Assembly (NCBI GenBank): GCA_016937795.1
Contig: JAFGVV010000031.1
Span: forward strand, 1 to 32,122
DNA: 32,122 nt
Direction: 5' to 3'
Origin: Paludibacteraceae bacterium
Lineage (GTDB): Bacteria > Bacteroidota > Bacteroidia > Bacteroidales > Paludibacteraceae
The notes under the pieces are model-generated. The model was not told the origin of the DNA. It saw nothing but the letters and a program-made list of their open reading frames with translations, and ran no database searches. Numbering within the stretch: the stretch's first letter is position 1; every line of letters starts with the position of its first letter. This document shows positions 1-8,171 of this stretch, piece by piece. The translations under genes were made by a program, and so were the position numbers.

Positions 1-1
1 C

Positions 2-598
2 AGTTTTACCGAAGGTTTGCATTTTGTGCATGTGCGTGCCAAAGATGGTACAAATCGCTGGAGTGCAGTGCATACGCAGGTATTTTACAAACTGCCGGGC
101 ACAGGAATGGGCGAAAATAAAATTTCGGCATACCGTTATTGGTTCGATGATTTGTTCGGGTCACAGCAATATGTCGATTTGTCTTCAGAGGCAGATGTAT
201 TTGATTTGGTTACTGACATTGACTTACCCTCTGATTTTGCAAAAGGTGAAACACATATTATTCACTTTCAGAGCAAAGATTTATTAGGTCGTTGGTCGGT
301 AGTGCATACCGATACATTTGTAATTAATCTTTCGACTATGTTGCATGTTGAATCACAAGACTTAAAAGTATATCCTAATCCGTTTGATAGTTATCTGACG
401 ATTGAGAATATTGCCGGAAAAGCTATTCAGCAAATGAGTATAATGGATGCTACGGGAAGAATTGTGTTTTCGTCTGAAATGATACAAAGCCAGCGAAAAC
501 TGATAATAAATACGCTTTCAGAGTTAAGTCCGGGTATTTATGCCCTGCGTTATCAGCTTGGCACAGAGTTATATCACCGGAAATTGTTGAAGCATTGA
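2..598 (+). CDS. C-terminal part of a T9SS-sorted surface protein (5' end outside window)
   Basis: The reading frame is open from the left edge, so this is the 3' part of a larger gene; the first possible internal start is a TTG at 17, which I do not regard as the real start. Two related segments are visible, each with a G-x-H-x-x-H-x-x-x-K-D core followed by R-W-S-x-V-H-T and about 75 residues apart, so the protein probably carries a tandem beta-rich repeat. The last 80 or so residues, beginning at VYPNPF, match the type A C-terminal sorting domain of the type IX secretion system (YPNP start, GRIV and LSPGIYALR blocks, basic end RKLLKH). By family knowledge this directs export across the outer membrane and surface attachment. 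Enzymatic or binding function is unknown because the N-terminal part is missing. Confidence 0.85.
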   Translation, partial: SFTEGLHFVHVRAKDGTNRWSAVHTQVFYKLPGTGMGENKISAYRYWFDDLFGSQQYVDLSSEADVFDLVTDIDLPSDFAKGETHIIHFQSKDLLGRWSVVHTDTFVINLSTMLHVESQDLKVYPNPFDSYLTIENIAGKAIQQMSIMDATGRIVFSSEMIQSQRKLIINTLSELSPGIYALRYQLGTELYHRKLLKH

Positions 599-615
599 TG
601 TGATAAGAATGTTTG

Positions 616-660
616 AAAAAAATATCCGACTCTGAAACAATTCAGAAGTCGGATATTTTT
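616..660. terminator. Bidirectional intrinsic terminator
   Basis: A long hairpin with arms AAAAATATCCGAC-TCTGAA and its complement (one bulged base) and an ACAA loop lies between the convergent T9SS protein gene and ald. A-run on the left and T-run on the right make it usable from both strands. Confidence 0.85.
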
Positions 661-685
661 CTTTAAGCTGTATGTTGATTTTGAA

Positions 686-1768
686 TTACAGTCCGAAAGT
701 GTCGGCTACAGCCTGACAAACCACTTTCCCACTTACAATATTCAAGCCTTTTTCAAGATCGGGATATTGTGCGCAGGCTTTTTCCCAACCCAGATTGGCT
801 AATTTTACTGCATAGGGTAGTGTGGCATTAGTGAGCGCAAGAGTTGAAGTAAAAGGCACTGCTCCCGGTATGTTAGCTACGCAATAGTGTTGAATTCCTT
901 CCACCTGATAAACAGGATTGGCATGTGTAGTAGGTTTTGAAGTTTCGAAGCATCCACCCTGATCGATTGCCACATCGACCAATACCGAGCCGGGTTGCAT
1001 TATTTTAAGCATCTTGCGAGTAATGAGATGCGGTGCTTTTGCTCCCGGAATAAGTACGGCGCCAATTACCAAATCGGTAAGCGGAAGCATTTGTTCAATA
1101 TTGTACTGCGACGACATAACCGTATCGACATTGGCCGGCATAATTTCGCTCAGGTAGCGTAGGCGCGGCAGCGAAATGTCCATAATGGTGACATGTGCGC
1201 CAAGTCCCGCAGCCATAAAAGCAGCCTGAGTGCCCACTACACCACCACCAAGGACAAGCACGTTGGCCGGTTTTACGCCTGGCACGCCGCCAAGTAAAAT
1301 ACCTTTTCCGCCTTTTGGCTTTTCAAGGTATTTTGCGCCTTCCTGAATCGACATACGACCTGCTACTTCCGACATGGGGATCAGTAGCGGTAATGTATTG
1401 TTGATTTCAACAGTTTCGTAAGCCAGACAAACTGCTTTGCTGTCGATCATGGCGCGGGTAAGCGTTTCGTTCGACGCAAAATGGAAGTAAGTAAAAACCA
1501 ACTGATCGGGACGAATAAGGTCGTATTCCTGTTCAATAGGTTCTTTTACCTTCATAATCATGTCAGCAGTGTCGAAAACTTCTTTGGCAGTAGCCAGAAT
1601 GTGAGCTCCGGCATGCACGTAATCCTCGTCGGTGAAACCGCTGTTTACGCCTGCTGTGGTTTCTACATAAACACTGTGACCATTTTTGAGCATGGTGATT
1701 ACTCCGCCCGGTGTGAGCGCAACGCGATTCTCGTTGTTTTTAATTTCTTTTGGAACACCTATTCGCAT
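686..1768 (-). CDS. ald: Alanine dehydrogenase
   Basis: 360 aa, close to the usual ~370 aa for NAD-dependent alanine dehydrogenase (EC 1.4.1.1), which interconverts L-alanine and pyruvate plus ammonia in the cytoplasm. It starts with MRIGVPKEIKNNENRVALTP, the family signature with substrate-binding Arg15. Lys75 (KVKEP), His96 (YFHFAS) and Asp269 (VAIDQGG) correspond to the known substrate and catalytic residues. The Rossmann NAD site is LVLGGGVVGTQAA at about 171-183. ATG start at 1768. It is a single-gene unit, convergent with the upstream gene across a terminator, and a strong dyad sits 30-61 bp before its start. Related transhydrogenase alpha subunits are longer, so the assignment is secure. 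Confidence 0.95.
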   Translation of the reverse strand: MRIGVPKEIKNNENRVALTPGGVITMLKNGHSVYVETTAGVNSGFTDEDYVHAGAHILATAKEVFDTADMIMKVKEPIEQEYDLIRPDQLVFTYFHFASNETLTRAMIDSKAVCLAYETVEINNTLPLLIPMSEVAGRMSIQEGAKYLEKPKGGKGILLGGVPGVKPANVLVLGGGVVGTQAAFMAAGLGAHVTIMDISLPRLRYLSEIMPANVDTVMSSQYNIEQMLPLTDLVIGAVLIPGAKAPHLITRKMLKIMQPGSVLVDVAIDQGGCFETSKPTTHANPVYQVEGIQHYCVANIPGAVPFTSTLALTNATLPYAVKLANLGWEKACAQYPDLEKGLNIVSGKVVCQAVADTFGL

Positions 1769-1797
1769 ATCTTATTCTGATTTAATATTGTTTTTTG

Positions 1798-1829
1798 TTT
1801 ATTCAAACAAGTCGTTTTGTTTGAATAAA
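1798..1829. promoter_or_regulatory. Perfect inverted repeat upstream of ald, candidate operator
   Basis: TTTATTCAAACAA and its exact reverse complement TTGTTTGAATAAA are separated by GTCGTT, giving 13-bp arms. It lies 30-61 bp upstream of the ald ATG, with no T-run typical of a terminator. Position and symmetry suggest a binding site for a dimeric regulator; which regulator is unknown. Confidence 0.5.
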
Positions 1830-2513
1830 TCGCTGTAAAAATACAGTATTAATTTTAAATCGGAATAATATTGAATGAAAAAATGTTTTTAAACAGAAAT
1901 TTATTTGCAACTATATATTACATAGTTGTTTATGTGTGTTTTGAATTGAAAGTGTGATGGGTGTATATGTCTGTGATAAATGACAAATTGAAGTGATGGG
2001 ACTAATATTGGTATGTAAAATACAGAATATTAATCTGAATGCTTATGATTTGTAATGTTTGGATGAATTACCAAGAATTGGAGCGTAACTTTAAGCCATA
2101 CTCCTATTGTATCTAAATAATTTTTGTTCAAACGAAATCGCTTGTCCCCTACTGATCTCAGTTCCCCTGCCTGCAGTATTGTGGGAAGTAAATCACAGTA
2201 ATTCCGAGATTATATTCCAAAACTTTTGTGGGAAAATGTAGGAATGACATGAAAAAACAGTAAAGTTATCCAATAATGAATCTCCTCCGAAAAGATATAA
2301 ACGCAATTTTCTAAATTTATAAATGCATATAAATTAGATTTATAAGAAATTACAGCTTGTGAAAAAATTGCGTTAATTTGCGTAATTTGTGTTCAAAAGT
2401 TACTTTTTGGAGTGGACTCAATAATTATTAGTTTGAATATCCTCACATATGCAAATTATGTCTTTGCTAAACCTCGTTTTAAAAATGCTTATTGTACTAT
2501 CAGTCAATAGCGT
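1830..2513. other. Gene-poor A+T-rich intergenic region
   Basis: No convincing coding region, tRNA or terminator was seen. The only recognisable content is a decayed repeat at 2299-2398. Promoter elements for ald may lie at its left edge, but I could not place a convincing -7/-33 pair. Confidence 0.5.
2299..2398. repeat. Decayed inverted repeat related to the element at 20588
   Basis: AACGCAATTTTC at 2299-2310 is complementary to GAAAAAATTGCGTT at 2361-2374 with two extra bases. The following TTTGCGTAATTTGTGTTC (2377 onward) is shared with the 161-bp element at 20588-20748, exactly with its left arm on the opposite strand and with one mismatch with its right arm. It looks like a partial or degraded relative. 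Confidence 0.45.
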
Positions 2514-3590
2514 TTAGTTACCATAATACCCATACTGATATGAATCATTCATATATTCAACAGGAATTTGCATTACGTAATTGTCGATTTTGTAGCTTCC
2601 CAATATGCCAATTCCTCCCTTAATGTTGTTGTAAATCTGAACTGGTTCAGCAAAAAATTCCAGTACGTTTGAATTGCTGTTTAGCGTTTTCAGATATTTA
2701 AAGTAACTCTCTGATATGCTGTGTACCTGCAAAATCATTTCGTTGCGTACTAATTTAGGCAATTCTTGTTCATTGGGATTCTTGGGTTTATTGTTGTCTG
2801 TGTTGTTATAAACAACAGAATTAAAATTTACGCTCATTTTAAAGGCATAGTTTTTTCCATTGAATAATTCATCGCTAAATTCATTATACATACTTCGAGA
2901 ATAACCTTCGCCAAACAGTCCCGACTCATCGGTTGACCCAAAAACCAGGTCATCGCTTTGAAGATAATAATCTCTTTCTGCTTCGCGACCGTCATCAAAG
3001 TATTGTTTAATGCGCACTGAGACTCTGTAAAAATTCTTCAAATTAGGGTTGTCGTTAATATTGACTTTGATATTCATCCTTTTATTGTAATTATAACCAA
3101 GAGTATCGATAGTCGGCTTATTTCCATTGTATGATTCGTACATTTCTATCGGGTAGACTTCTGTTTTGAGTGAAACTGTATCGATACCTGTTATTTGTGT
3201 CGGAACGATTATATCTGTCGAAGCACTTACTTCATTGAAATTTGCTTGTTTGGCAGTGATTTTAACTACGTCACTTGGTTTTGGTATATATGTGCCTATA
3301 TAGTTTCCATTTTCACTAAAACTGAGTGTTTCAAATAAAGTGTCGTTTACATAAAGTTTTACTTCCGCATTGTCAATGGATTCAAAAGAATTATTGTCCT
3401 TTAAAAAGAATTTACTTTTACTAAGTTGTACTTTGAGCAGTGAATCGGGTGAAATCAAAGCATTCATTACTATCATAGGGGCCATTTGTTCTCCGTCGAA
3501 TTCAATGGCATTTTCGCAACTCCAAAATAAAGGAGTGAAAATAGTCAATGAGAAGATTAAAGCAAATATCTTGTTTTTTATTGTTTTCAT
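2514..3590 (-). CDS. DUF4249 family outer-membrane-associated lipoprotein
   Basis: 358 aa. It has a hydrophobic signal with a lipobox ending LFWSC at Cys25, so it should be a lipoprotein. The mature part (ENAIEFDGEQMAPMIVMNAL, then a stretch of beta-strands with KLYVND and NGNYIGTY) matches my knowledge of the DUF4249 family, whose members are found beside TonB-dependent receptors in Bacteroidota and whose role is not established. It starts 30 bp after the receptor stop, so the pair is very probably co-transcribed. By analogy with SusD-like partners it may help capture or hand over the receptor's ligand, but no ligand can be inferred. No truncation seen. Confidence 0.8.
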   Translation of the reverse strand: MKTIKNKIFALIFSLTIFTPLFWSCENAIEFDGEQMAPMIVMNALISPDSLLKVQLSKSKFFLKDNNSFESIDNAEVKLYVNDTLFETLSFSENGNYIGTYIPKPSDVVKITAKQANFNEVSASTDIIVPTQITGIDTVSLKTEVYPIEMYESYNGNKPTIDTLGYNYNKRMNIKVNINDNPNLKNFYRVSVRIKQYFDDGREAERDYYLQSDDLVFGSTDESGLFGEGYSRSMYNEFSDELFNGKNYAFKMSVNFNSVVYNNTDNNKPKNPNEQELPKLVRNEMILQVHSISESYFKYLKTLNSNSNVLEFFAEPVQIYNNIKGGIGILGSYKIDNYVMQIPVEYMNDSYQYGYYGN

Positions 3591-3620
3591 TTTGTTGATT
3601 TTGTTTGTCAGGTTATTTCT

Positions 3621-6074
3621 TTAGAAACTATAACTGTAACTAATTGATGGTATAAATGTAAATATAGTAAGTTTGGTTAATTCTCGCCATGAAGTACTTT
3701 CCCCTGTCATATAGTTTTGATCGTATTTGTACGATGTGTAAATAAGGTATGGGTTCATGTGGTTTGTGGCATTATACACACTCAGATTCCATGTACGTTT
3801 GCCATATTTAAGTTGTTTGTGGAAATTTACACCCAAATCGACACGGAAATAATCGGGCAAACGATAGTTGTTTCGCTGGCTGATGTAGGGTAGTGAGTTA
3901 GCCGAAATCGGATTGTTATAATAATCGAAACCAGGAACGACTTGTCCGTTGTAATTTTGTAAAGCCAGTGTCCCTGCATTTCCTGTACTGTAAACTACTG
4001 TGCCCGAAAGGTCGATGCGCTCGTTGAATGTGTGCGAAACAACCAAACTCATATCGTGACGGCGGTCGTACTTGGCAGGAAAAATCAACCCGTTGTTTAG
4101 TTCCTGTCCCGGACGGTTGAAAAGCCTTTCGGTTTTCGACCATGTGTAGCCTAACCAACCAGTAGTTTTACCAAACGAGCGTTGTGCTAACAGTTCCACA
4201 CCATAAGCCCAACCTTCACCCATGCTCACTTTGTCCTCCCAGCCAGTGTTCGAACCCATAAAGCTTGCGCCATCTTTATATTCAATTAGGTTGTGCATGC
4301 TTTTGTAATAACCTTCGGCCGAAAACTCAGCAATTTTCTTTAAGTCGTATTTCACTCCTGCCGAATATTGATGCGAATTCATGGGTTTGATACGTTTGGT
4401 GACCGGCACCCACAAATCGGTGGGCAGACTAATGCTTGAGTTTGAAAGCAAATGAATATACTGACTCATCATGGCGTACCCGGCTTTAAACGAAAAATTG
4501 TCGTTGATAAGCGCTCGCATACTGATGCGTGGTTGAAGCGAATGATAAAATTGCCCCTGAACCATAAAGGCTGAATAGTGCAAGCCGGGGTTGATTTTTA
4601 AAACGGAACCTATCGAAAAATTATCTTCGAGATAAAGTGCTGTTTCGTGTCCCAGGATATTACTATTCCCGAAAGTGGTGTCGTTGTTTTGTTTTATAGT
4701 GTCTTGTATTTGTTTAAGTTGCATAGCCTGCACGCCCGGTCGGAAAGTATGATAAGTATATCCAATACCAAATTTCATGTCGTGGTTTGGGTGTGGCGAA
4801 AAGTCAAAGTCACTTTTTATTCCGTAATCCACAATGCCCGATTTGTACCCAAGTGACATTTCTGAAAATTCGTAACTGTTAGGATTTTTGCGCGTTACTT
4901 CTGAGGTTGTGCCAAGTTTCATATCGAATCGGTAACGGGTAATCGAAGCAGTAGTGTTCATAAACAATTTGTTGTTAATGATATGGTTCCAACGCAATGC
5001 ATGAACCATATTTCCCCAGTCCCAATTCATTTGTATTCTATCCTCGCTTTTGTAGTCATTTGTATTTTCGTATTTTTCACGTATGTTGGCGTAAATTACA
5101 TCGTCGCCCATATATGAGCTAAGATACAAACGGTCTTTGTCCGAGAACTTATGACTTATTTTGGCATTTAAATCATAGAAATAATAACCTGCGCTGAGTT
5201 TGTCAAACATATCTTCGTTTTTGGCTACAAGTGCGAGTATAGGTTGCGCTAATAAATCGTAATAGGTGCGTCGGGCGGAAATATTAAAAGTGGTTTTGTC
5301 GCTGAAAAGTGGTCCTTCGAGATTGAATTTCGACGAAATAAGTCCAACACTTATATTTCCTTTTAGTTTTTTGTTGTTTCCGTCGTACATGCGTATGTCG
5401 AGTACCGACGAGAGACGACCGCCAAACCGAGCAGGAAAACTTCCTTTGTAAAGCGTCACGTTTTTAATAGCATCGGCATTGAAAACCGAAAACATACCAC
5501 CCAAATGGTTTACGTTATAAACCGGAATGCCATCGAGCAGAAATAGATTCTCGTCGGGGCCTCCACCACGTACATAAAAACCTGCCGAACCTTCCACGCC
5601 GCCTTGTACACCAGGCAAAAGTTGTAGTACTTTAAGTACATCGTTTTCACCAAAAATGGTGGGGACTTTTTTGATTAAAGTTACAGGAACTTCGATGGCG
5701 CTCATTTGCGTGCCACGAGCACCGATATTGTTGTTCGAAGCCGATCCGGTCACCGTGACTTCGTTGAGTACAGTGTTGGGGATGAGCGAAATATTAATTG
5801 TGGTGTCTTTGCTTAATTTGAAACTTTTTTGTTTTGTGTGGTAGCCCACATAGCTGAAATCTATTTCTAAATTGCCTGCAGGCAGGGTAAGCGAATAAAA
5901 ACCATAACTGTTGCTTACAGTCCCGCGTTGCGAATTATTTTCGTAAACTGATGCGCTGATTAAGGTTTCGGAACTTCCCGAATCGGTTATGTAACCACTA
6001 ATTGTGAAGTTTTGTGCACTCAGACTGAGTGTGACGAAAAAAAACAGAAGTGTCGATTTGAAGATTTTTTTCAT
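3621..6074 (-). CDS. TonB-dependent receptor with N-terminal carboxypeptidase-like domain
   Basis: 817 aa with a signal peptide ending at about residue 21 (LSLSAQ). Residues ~23-110 form a CarboxypepD_reg-like beta-sandwich (ISGYITDSGSSETLISASV, YGFYSLTLPAG, YVGYHTK). Residues ~115-235 are the plug (VPTIFGENDVLKVLQLLPGVQ, FYVRGGGPDENLFLLDGIPVYN, KGSFPARFGGRLSSVLDIRM), followed by a long beta-barrel ending in an aromatic strand (SYSYSF). It imports an unidentified ligand through the outer membrane using TonB energy. The length and absence of an SusC-type signature motif put it with the smaller receptors that pair with DUF4249 rather than with SusD. It is 60 bp downstream of the Rossmann gene and 30 bp upstream of the DUF4249 gene. 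Confidence 0.92.
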   Translation of the reverse strand: MKKIFKSTLLFFFVTLSLSAQNFTISGYITDSGSSETLISASVYENNSQRGTVSNSYGFYSLTLPAGNLEIDFSYVGYHTKQKSFKLSKDTTINISLIPNTVLNEVTVTGSASNNNIGARGTQMSAIEVPVTLIKKVPTIFGENDVLKVLQLLPGVQGGVEGSAGFYVRGGGPDENLFLLDGIPVYNVNHLGGMFSVFNADAIKNVTLYKGSFPARFGGRLSSVLDIRMYDGNNKKLKGNISVGLISSKFNLEGPLFSDKTTFNISARRTYYDLLAQPILALVAKNEDMFDKLSAGYYFYDLNAKISHKFSDKDRLYLSSYMGDDVIYANIREKYENTNDYKSEDRIQMNWDWGNMVHALRWNHIINNKLFMNTTASITRYRFDMKLGTTSEVTRKNPNSYEFSEMSLGYKSGIVDYGIKSDFDFSPHPNHDMKFGIGYTYHTFRPGVQAMQLKQIQDTIKQNNDTTFGNSNILGHETALYLEDNFSIGSVLKINPGLHYSAFMVQGQFYHSLQPRISMRALINDNFSFKAGYAMMSQYIHLLSNSSISLPTDLWVPVTKRIKPMNSHQYSAGVKYDLKKIAEFSAEGYYKSMHNLIEYKDGASFMGSNTGWEDKVSMGEGWAYGVELLAQRSFGKTTGWLGYTWSKTERLFNRPGQELNNGLIFPAKYDRRHDMSLVVSHTFNERIDLSGTVVYSTGNAGTLALQNYNGQVVPGFDYYNNPISANSLPYISQRNNYRLPDYFRVDLGVNFHKQLKYGKRTWNLSVYNATNHMNPYLIYTSYKYDQNYMTGESTSWRELTKLTIFTFIPSISYSYSF

Positions 6075-6134
6075 TTTATGGTTTTTAAGTTATTTGATGC
6101 AATACTATGCTTTTTTGTGGCAAAAGCACAGTAC

Positions 6135-6797
6135 TTACTTTAGTAGTTTGAATAATTCGTTCAGAGTAAATATGTTTATGCCGCTTTTATTTGTTACGTT
6201 AATCATGGCCCGGGCCACTTCTGCCGAATGAATGGGTTTGTACTTTCTGAAAAGTCCGGTTTTATTCATAAAAAACATGATTTTCACAGCTATAGCCTCA
6301 GCAGTACGCTTTTGAATTCTGTCGCCATACAATTGCCCCGGACGTAGTATCTGAACTGATTTAAAACTTAATTTTTGCACTGCTTCGTCTAGTTGCCCTT
6401 TTATTTGGGGATAAAATAGCGCCGATTTTGCATTTGCACCAGTGGATGAAACCAATACGTACACAGGAACTTTGTTTTCGGCAGCCATTCGGGCTGTTTC
6501 GAACTGATAGGTAAAATCCACTTTATATTGATTGGCTTTCGAACCTGCTGCGGCAAGCGTTGTACCCATGCACGAAAAAAGCACATCGCCTTTCAGTAGT
6601 TCTTTCCAGCTTTCGGGCTGATCAAAATTCACTACATGTTCCTTTAGTTTTGAATGGCTGAAACCTGACGGACGTCGTACAAACGAAAGTATCTGAGCAT
6701 ATTCAGCATCATCGCAAAGTTGCTTTACAAGTTCACGACCCACCATTCCGGTGGAGCCAATGATTAATGCTATACGGGGTTGATTTTTCTCTGACAT
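6135..6797 (-). CDS. NAD(P)-binding Rossmann (atypical SDR, HTATIP2-like) protein
   Basis: 220 aa. The N-terminus IALIIGSTGMVGRELVKQL gives the G-x-x-G-x-x-G nucleotide-binding loop (Gly14, Gly17, Gly20). It also has CMGTTLAAAGS and a conserved YVLVSSTGANAKSALFYPQIKGQLDEAV block with a Y-x-x-x-K arrangement (Tyr, then Lys four residues later), and RPGQLYGDR further on. This is typical of atypical short-chain dehydrogenases related to HTATIP2/YbjT; the substrate is unknown. It starts 13 bp after the serine hydrolase stop, so the two are probably one transcript. Confidence 0.82.
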   Translation of the reverse strand: MSEKNQPRIALIIGSTGMVGRELVKQLCDDAEYAQILSFVRRPSGFSHSKLKEHVVNFDQPESWKELLKGDVLFSCMGTTLAAAGSKANQYKVDFTYQFETARMAAENKVPVYVLVSSTGANAKSALFYPQIKGQLDEAVQKLSFKSVQILRPGQLYGDRIQKRTAEAIAVKIMFFMNKTGLFRKYKPIHSAEVARAMINVTNKSGINIFTLNELFKLLK

Positions 6798-6810
6798 GTT
6801 TTTATTTTTA

Positions 6811-8088
6811 TTATTTTAAAGCCTGATAAACAAGGTTGTGAAAAAGCACTTTCATGTCGAAACTGGGATTGAAAGGCTCTACATTGATATAAAACAACAT
6901 GATCAGCTCTTCGTTCGGATCGATCACATAATCGGTTCCAAACCAGCCACCCCAGCGAAGCGAACCTTCCGAAAGTATGGAACGGTGACTGAACTGCGCG
7001 CGATAATCGTCGAAAGCAAGTCCGAAACCAATTTCGCCACGCAAATCGCCTACTGCATTCTTGCGCATCATTTCCACAGTTTTGCGTCCCAGAATTCTTT
7101 TGCCGTTAAACTCACCTTCGTTCAGGAGCATTTGGCAAAGTTTTGCATAATCTTCGATGGTGCCGGTAAGTCCCGCGCCTGTGCTACAGAATTTTTTAGC
7201 ACCGGCATAAGCAAAACTCTGATACATACCATTTGCTTTTTCGTTACGCTTAAATGTGGCATTTGGCGTTGGCTTTTCGTAAAGCGTCACAATGCGTTGT
7301 TGTTTGTTTTCTGGCAAATGGAAATAAGTATCTTTCATTCCCAGTGGTTCAAAAATTTTAATTCTGAAGTATTCACCTACCGGCATTTCCGAAACTTGCT
7401 CAATCACAGCGCCGAGTACATCTGTGCTCATGCCATAAGTAAAAGCTTCGCCCGGATCGTGTTGTAGCGGACATTTGGCTACGCGGCGCACAGCCTCGCC
7501 AAGCGTAATGTCGCCGTCGGACATCATGGGCGAAAGCGGAACGCCTGCTTTGTCGTAGATTTTTCGCGTTTTGTCATTTCCGTACGAAATACCGGCTGTA
7601 TGTGTCAGCAAATGCCTGATGGTTATGTCGCGCTTGGCAGGGCGTGTAGTGTAGGAGCTGTCCGAAGGATTGAAATCAACAAGCACCTGAGGATTTGCAA
7701 ACTCGGGAATATATTTCTTCACAGGATCGTCGAGCATTATTTTGCCTTCTTCGAAAAGTGTAAGAATGGCTGTGGCGGTAATGGCCTTTGTTTGCGAAGC
7801 CATTCTGAAAATATTATCCGTTTGGCAGGGAATGTTTTTTTCAATATCCTGTTTGCCATAAGCTTTGTGATGCACCACTTTGCCTTTGTGAGCCACAAAT
7901 GTAACTGCATGTGGTATAACTCCATCGGCTACCAGGCGTTCCAAAACAGAATCGACACGACTCAGGCGGCTTGCATCGAATGTGGCAGGCACTTTTGATG
8001 GATAAATGAATTTCTGCGGTTTTTTATCTCCCGCAAATACATTGATGCAAAATACTGCAATCAGGATAATAAGAATTGATTTTTTCAT
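6811..8088 (-). CDS. Serine hydrolase, beta-lactamase-fold (class C / esterase-like)
   Basis: 425 aa from the ATG at 8088; a TTG five codons earlier would only lengthen the basic N-terminus. A signal peptide (KKSILIILIAVFCINVFAG) predicts export. The catalytic SxxK motif is SQTK (Ser98, Lys101) in the context FRMASQTKAITATAIL, followed by HLLTHTAGISYG. The second motif is FTYGMSTDVLGAVIE, where the usual Y-x-N is replaced by Y-G-M-S. These features fit the beta-lactamase-related serine hydrolases (PF00144), which include esterases and D-aminopeptidases; they rarely act as true beta-lactamases. The gene is followed after 13 bp by the Rossmann gene and preceded after 83 bp by the M20 amidohydrolase. 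Confidence 0.88.
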   Translation of the reverse strand: MKKSILIILIAVFCINVFAGDKKPQKFIYPSKVPATFDASRLSRVDSVLERLVADGVIPHAVTFVAHKGKVVHHKAYGKQDIEKNIPCQTDNIFRMASQTKAITATAILTLFEEGKIMLDDPVKKYIPEFANPQVLVDFNPSDSSYTTRPAKRDITIRHLLTHTAGISYGNDKTRKIYDKAGVPLSPMMSDGDITLGEAVRRVAKCPLQHDPGEAFTYGMSTDVLGAVIEQVSEMPVGEYFRIKIFEPLGMKDTYFHLPENKQQRIVTLYEKPTPNATFKRNEKANGMYQSFAYAGAKKFCSTGAGLTGTIEDYAKLCQMLLNEGEFNGKRILGRKTVEMMRKNAVGDLRGEIGFGLAFDDYRAQFSHRSILSEGSLRWGGWFGTDYVIDPNEELIMLFYINVEPFNPSFDMKVLFHNLVYQALK

Positions 8089-8171
8089 TTTTTTTATAGA
8101 CAAAAGAGTAAAGTGACAAAATAGTTTATATGTCGATTGTTGTTTGTAGTCTTCTCAAATTTTAAAATTTA

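Noticed and set aside
6838..7467. Long plus-strand frame (209 aa) opposite the serine hydrolase gene
   Set aside because: It lies wholly antisense to a gene with clear catalytic motifs and its translation has no recognisable domain; it is a codon-bias shadow.
7600..7998. Plus-strand frame of 132 aa opposite the same hydrolase
   Set aside because: Antisense to conserved coding sequence, Cys/His-rich nonsense-like translation, no start context.
6811..8088. Beta-lactamase resistance gene
   Set aside because: SxxK is present, but the second motif is Y-G-M-S rather than Y-x-N and the flanks resemble esterase/peptidase-type relatives; no resistance role can be supported.
8089..8103. TTG start five codons upstream of the serine hydrolase ATG
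   Set aside because: The ATG at 8088 gives a normal signal peptide; the extension adds only MSIKK.
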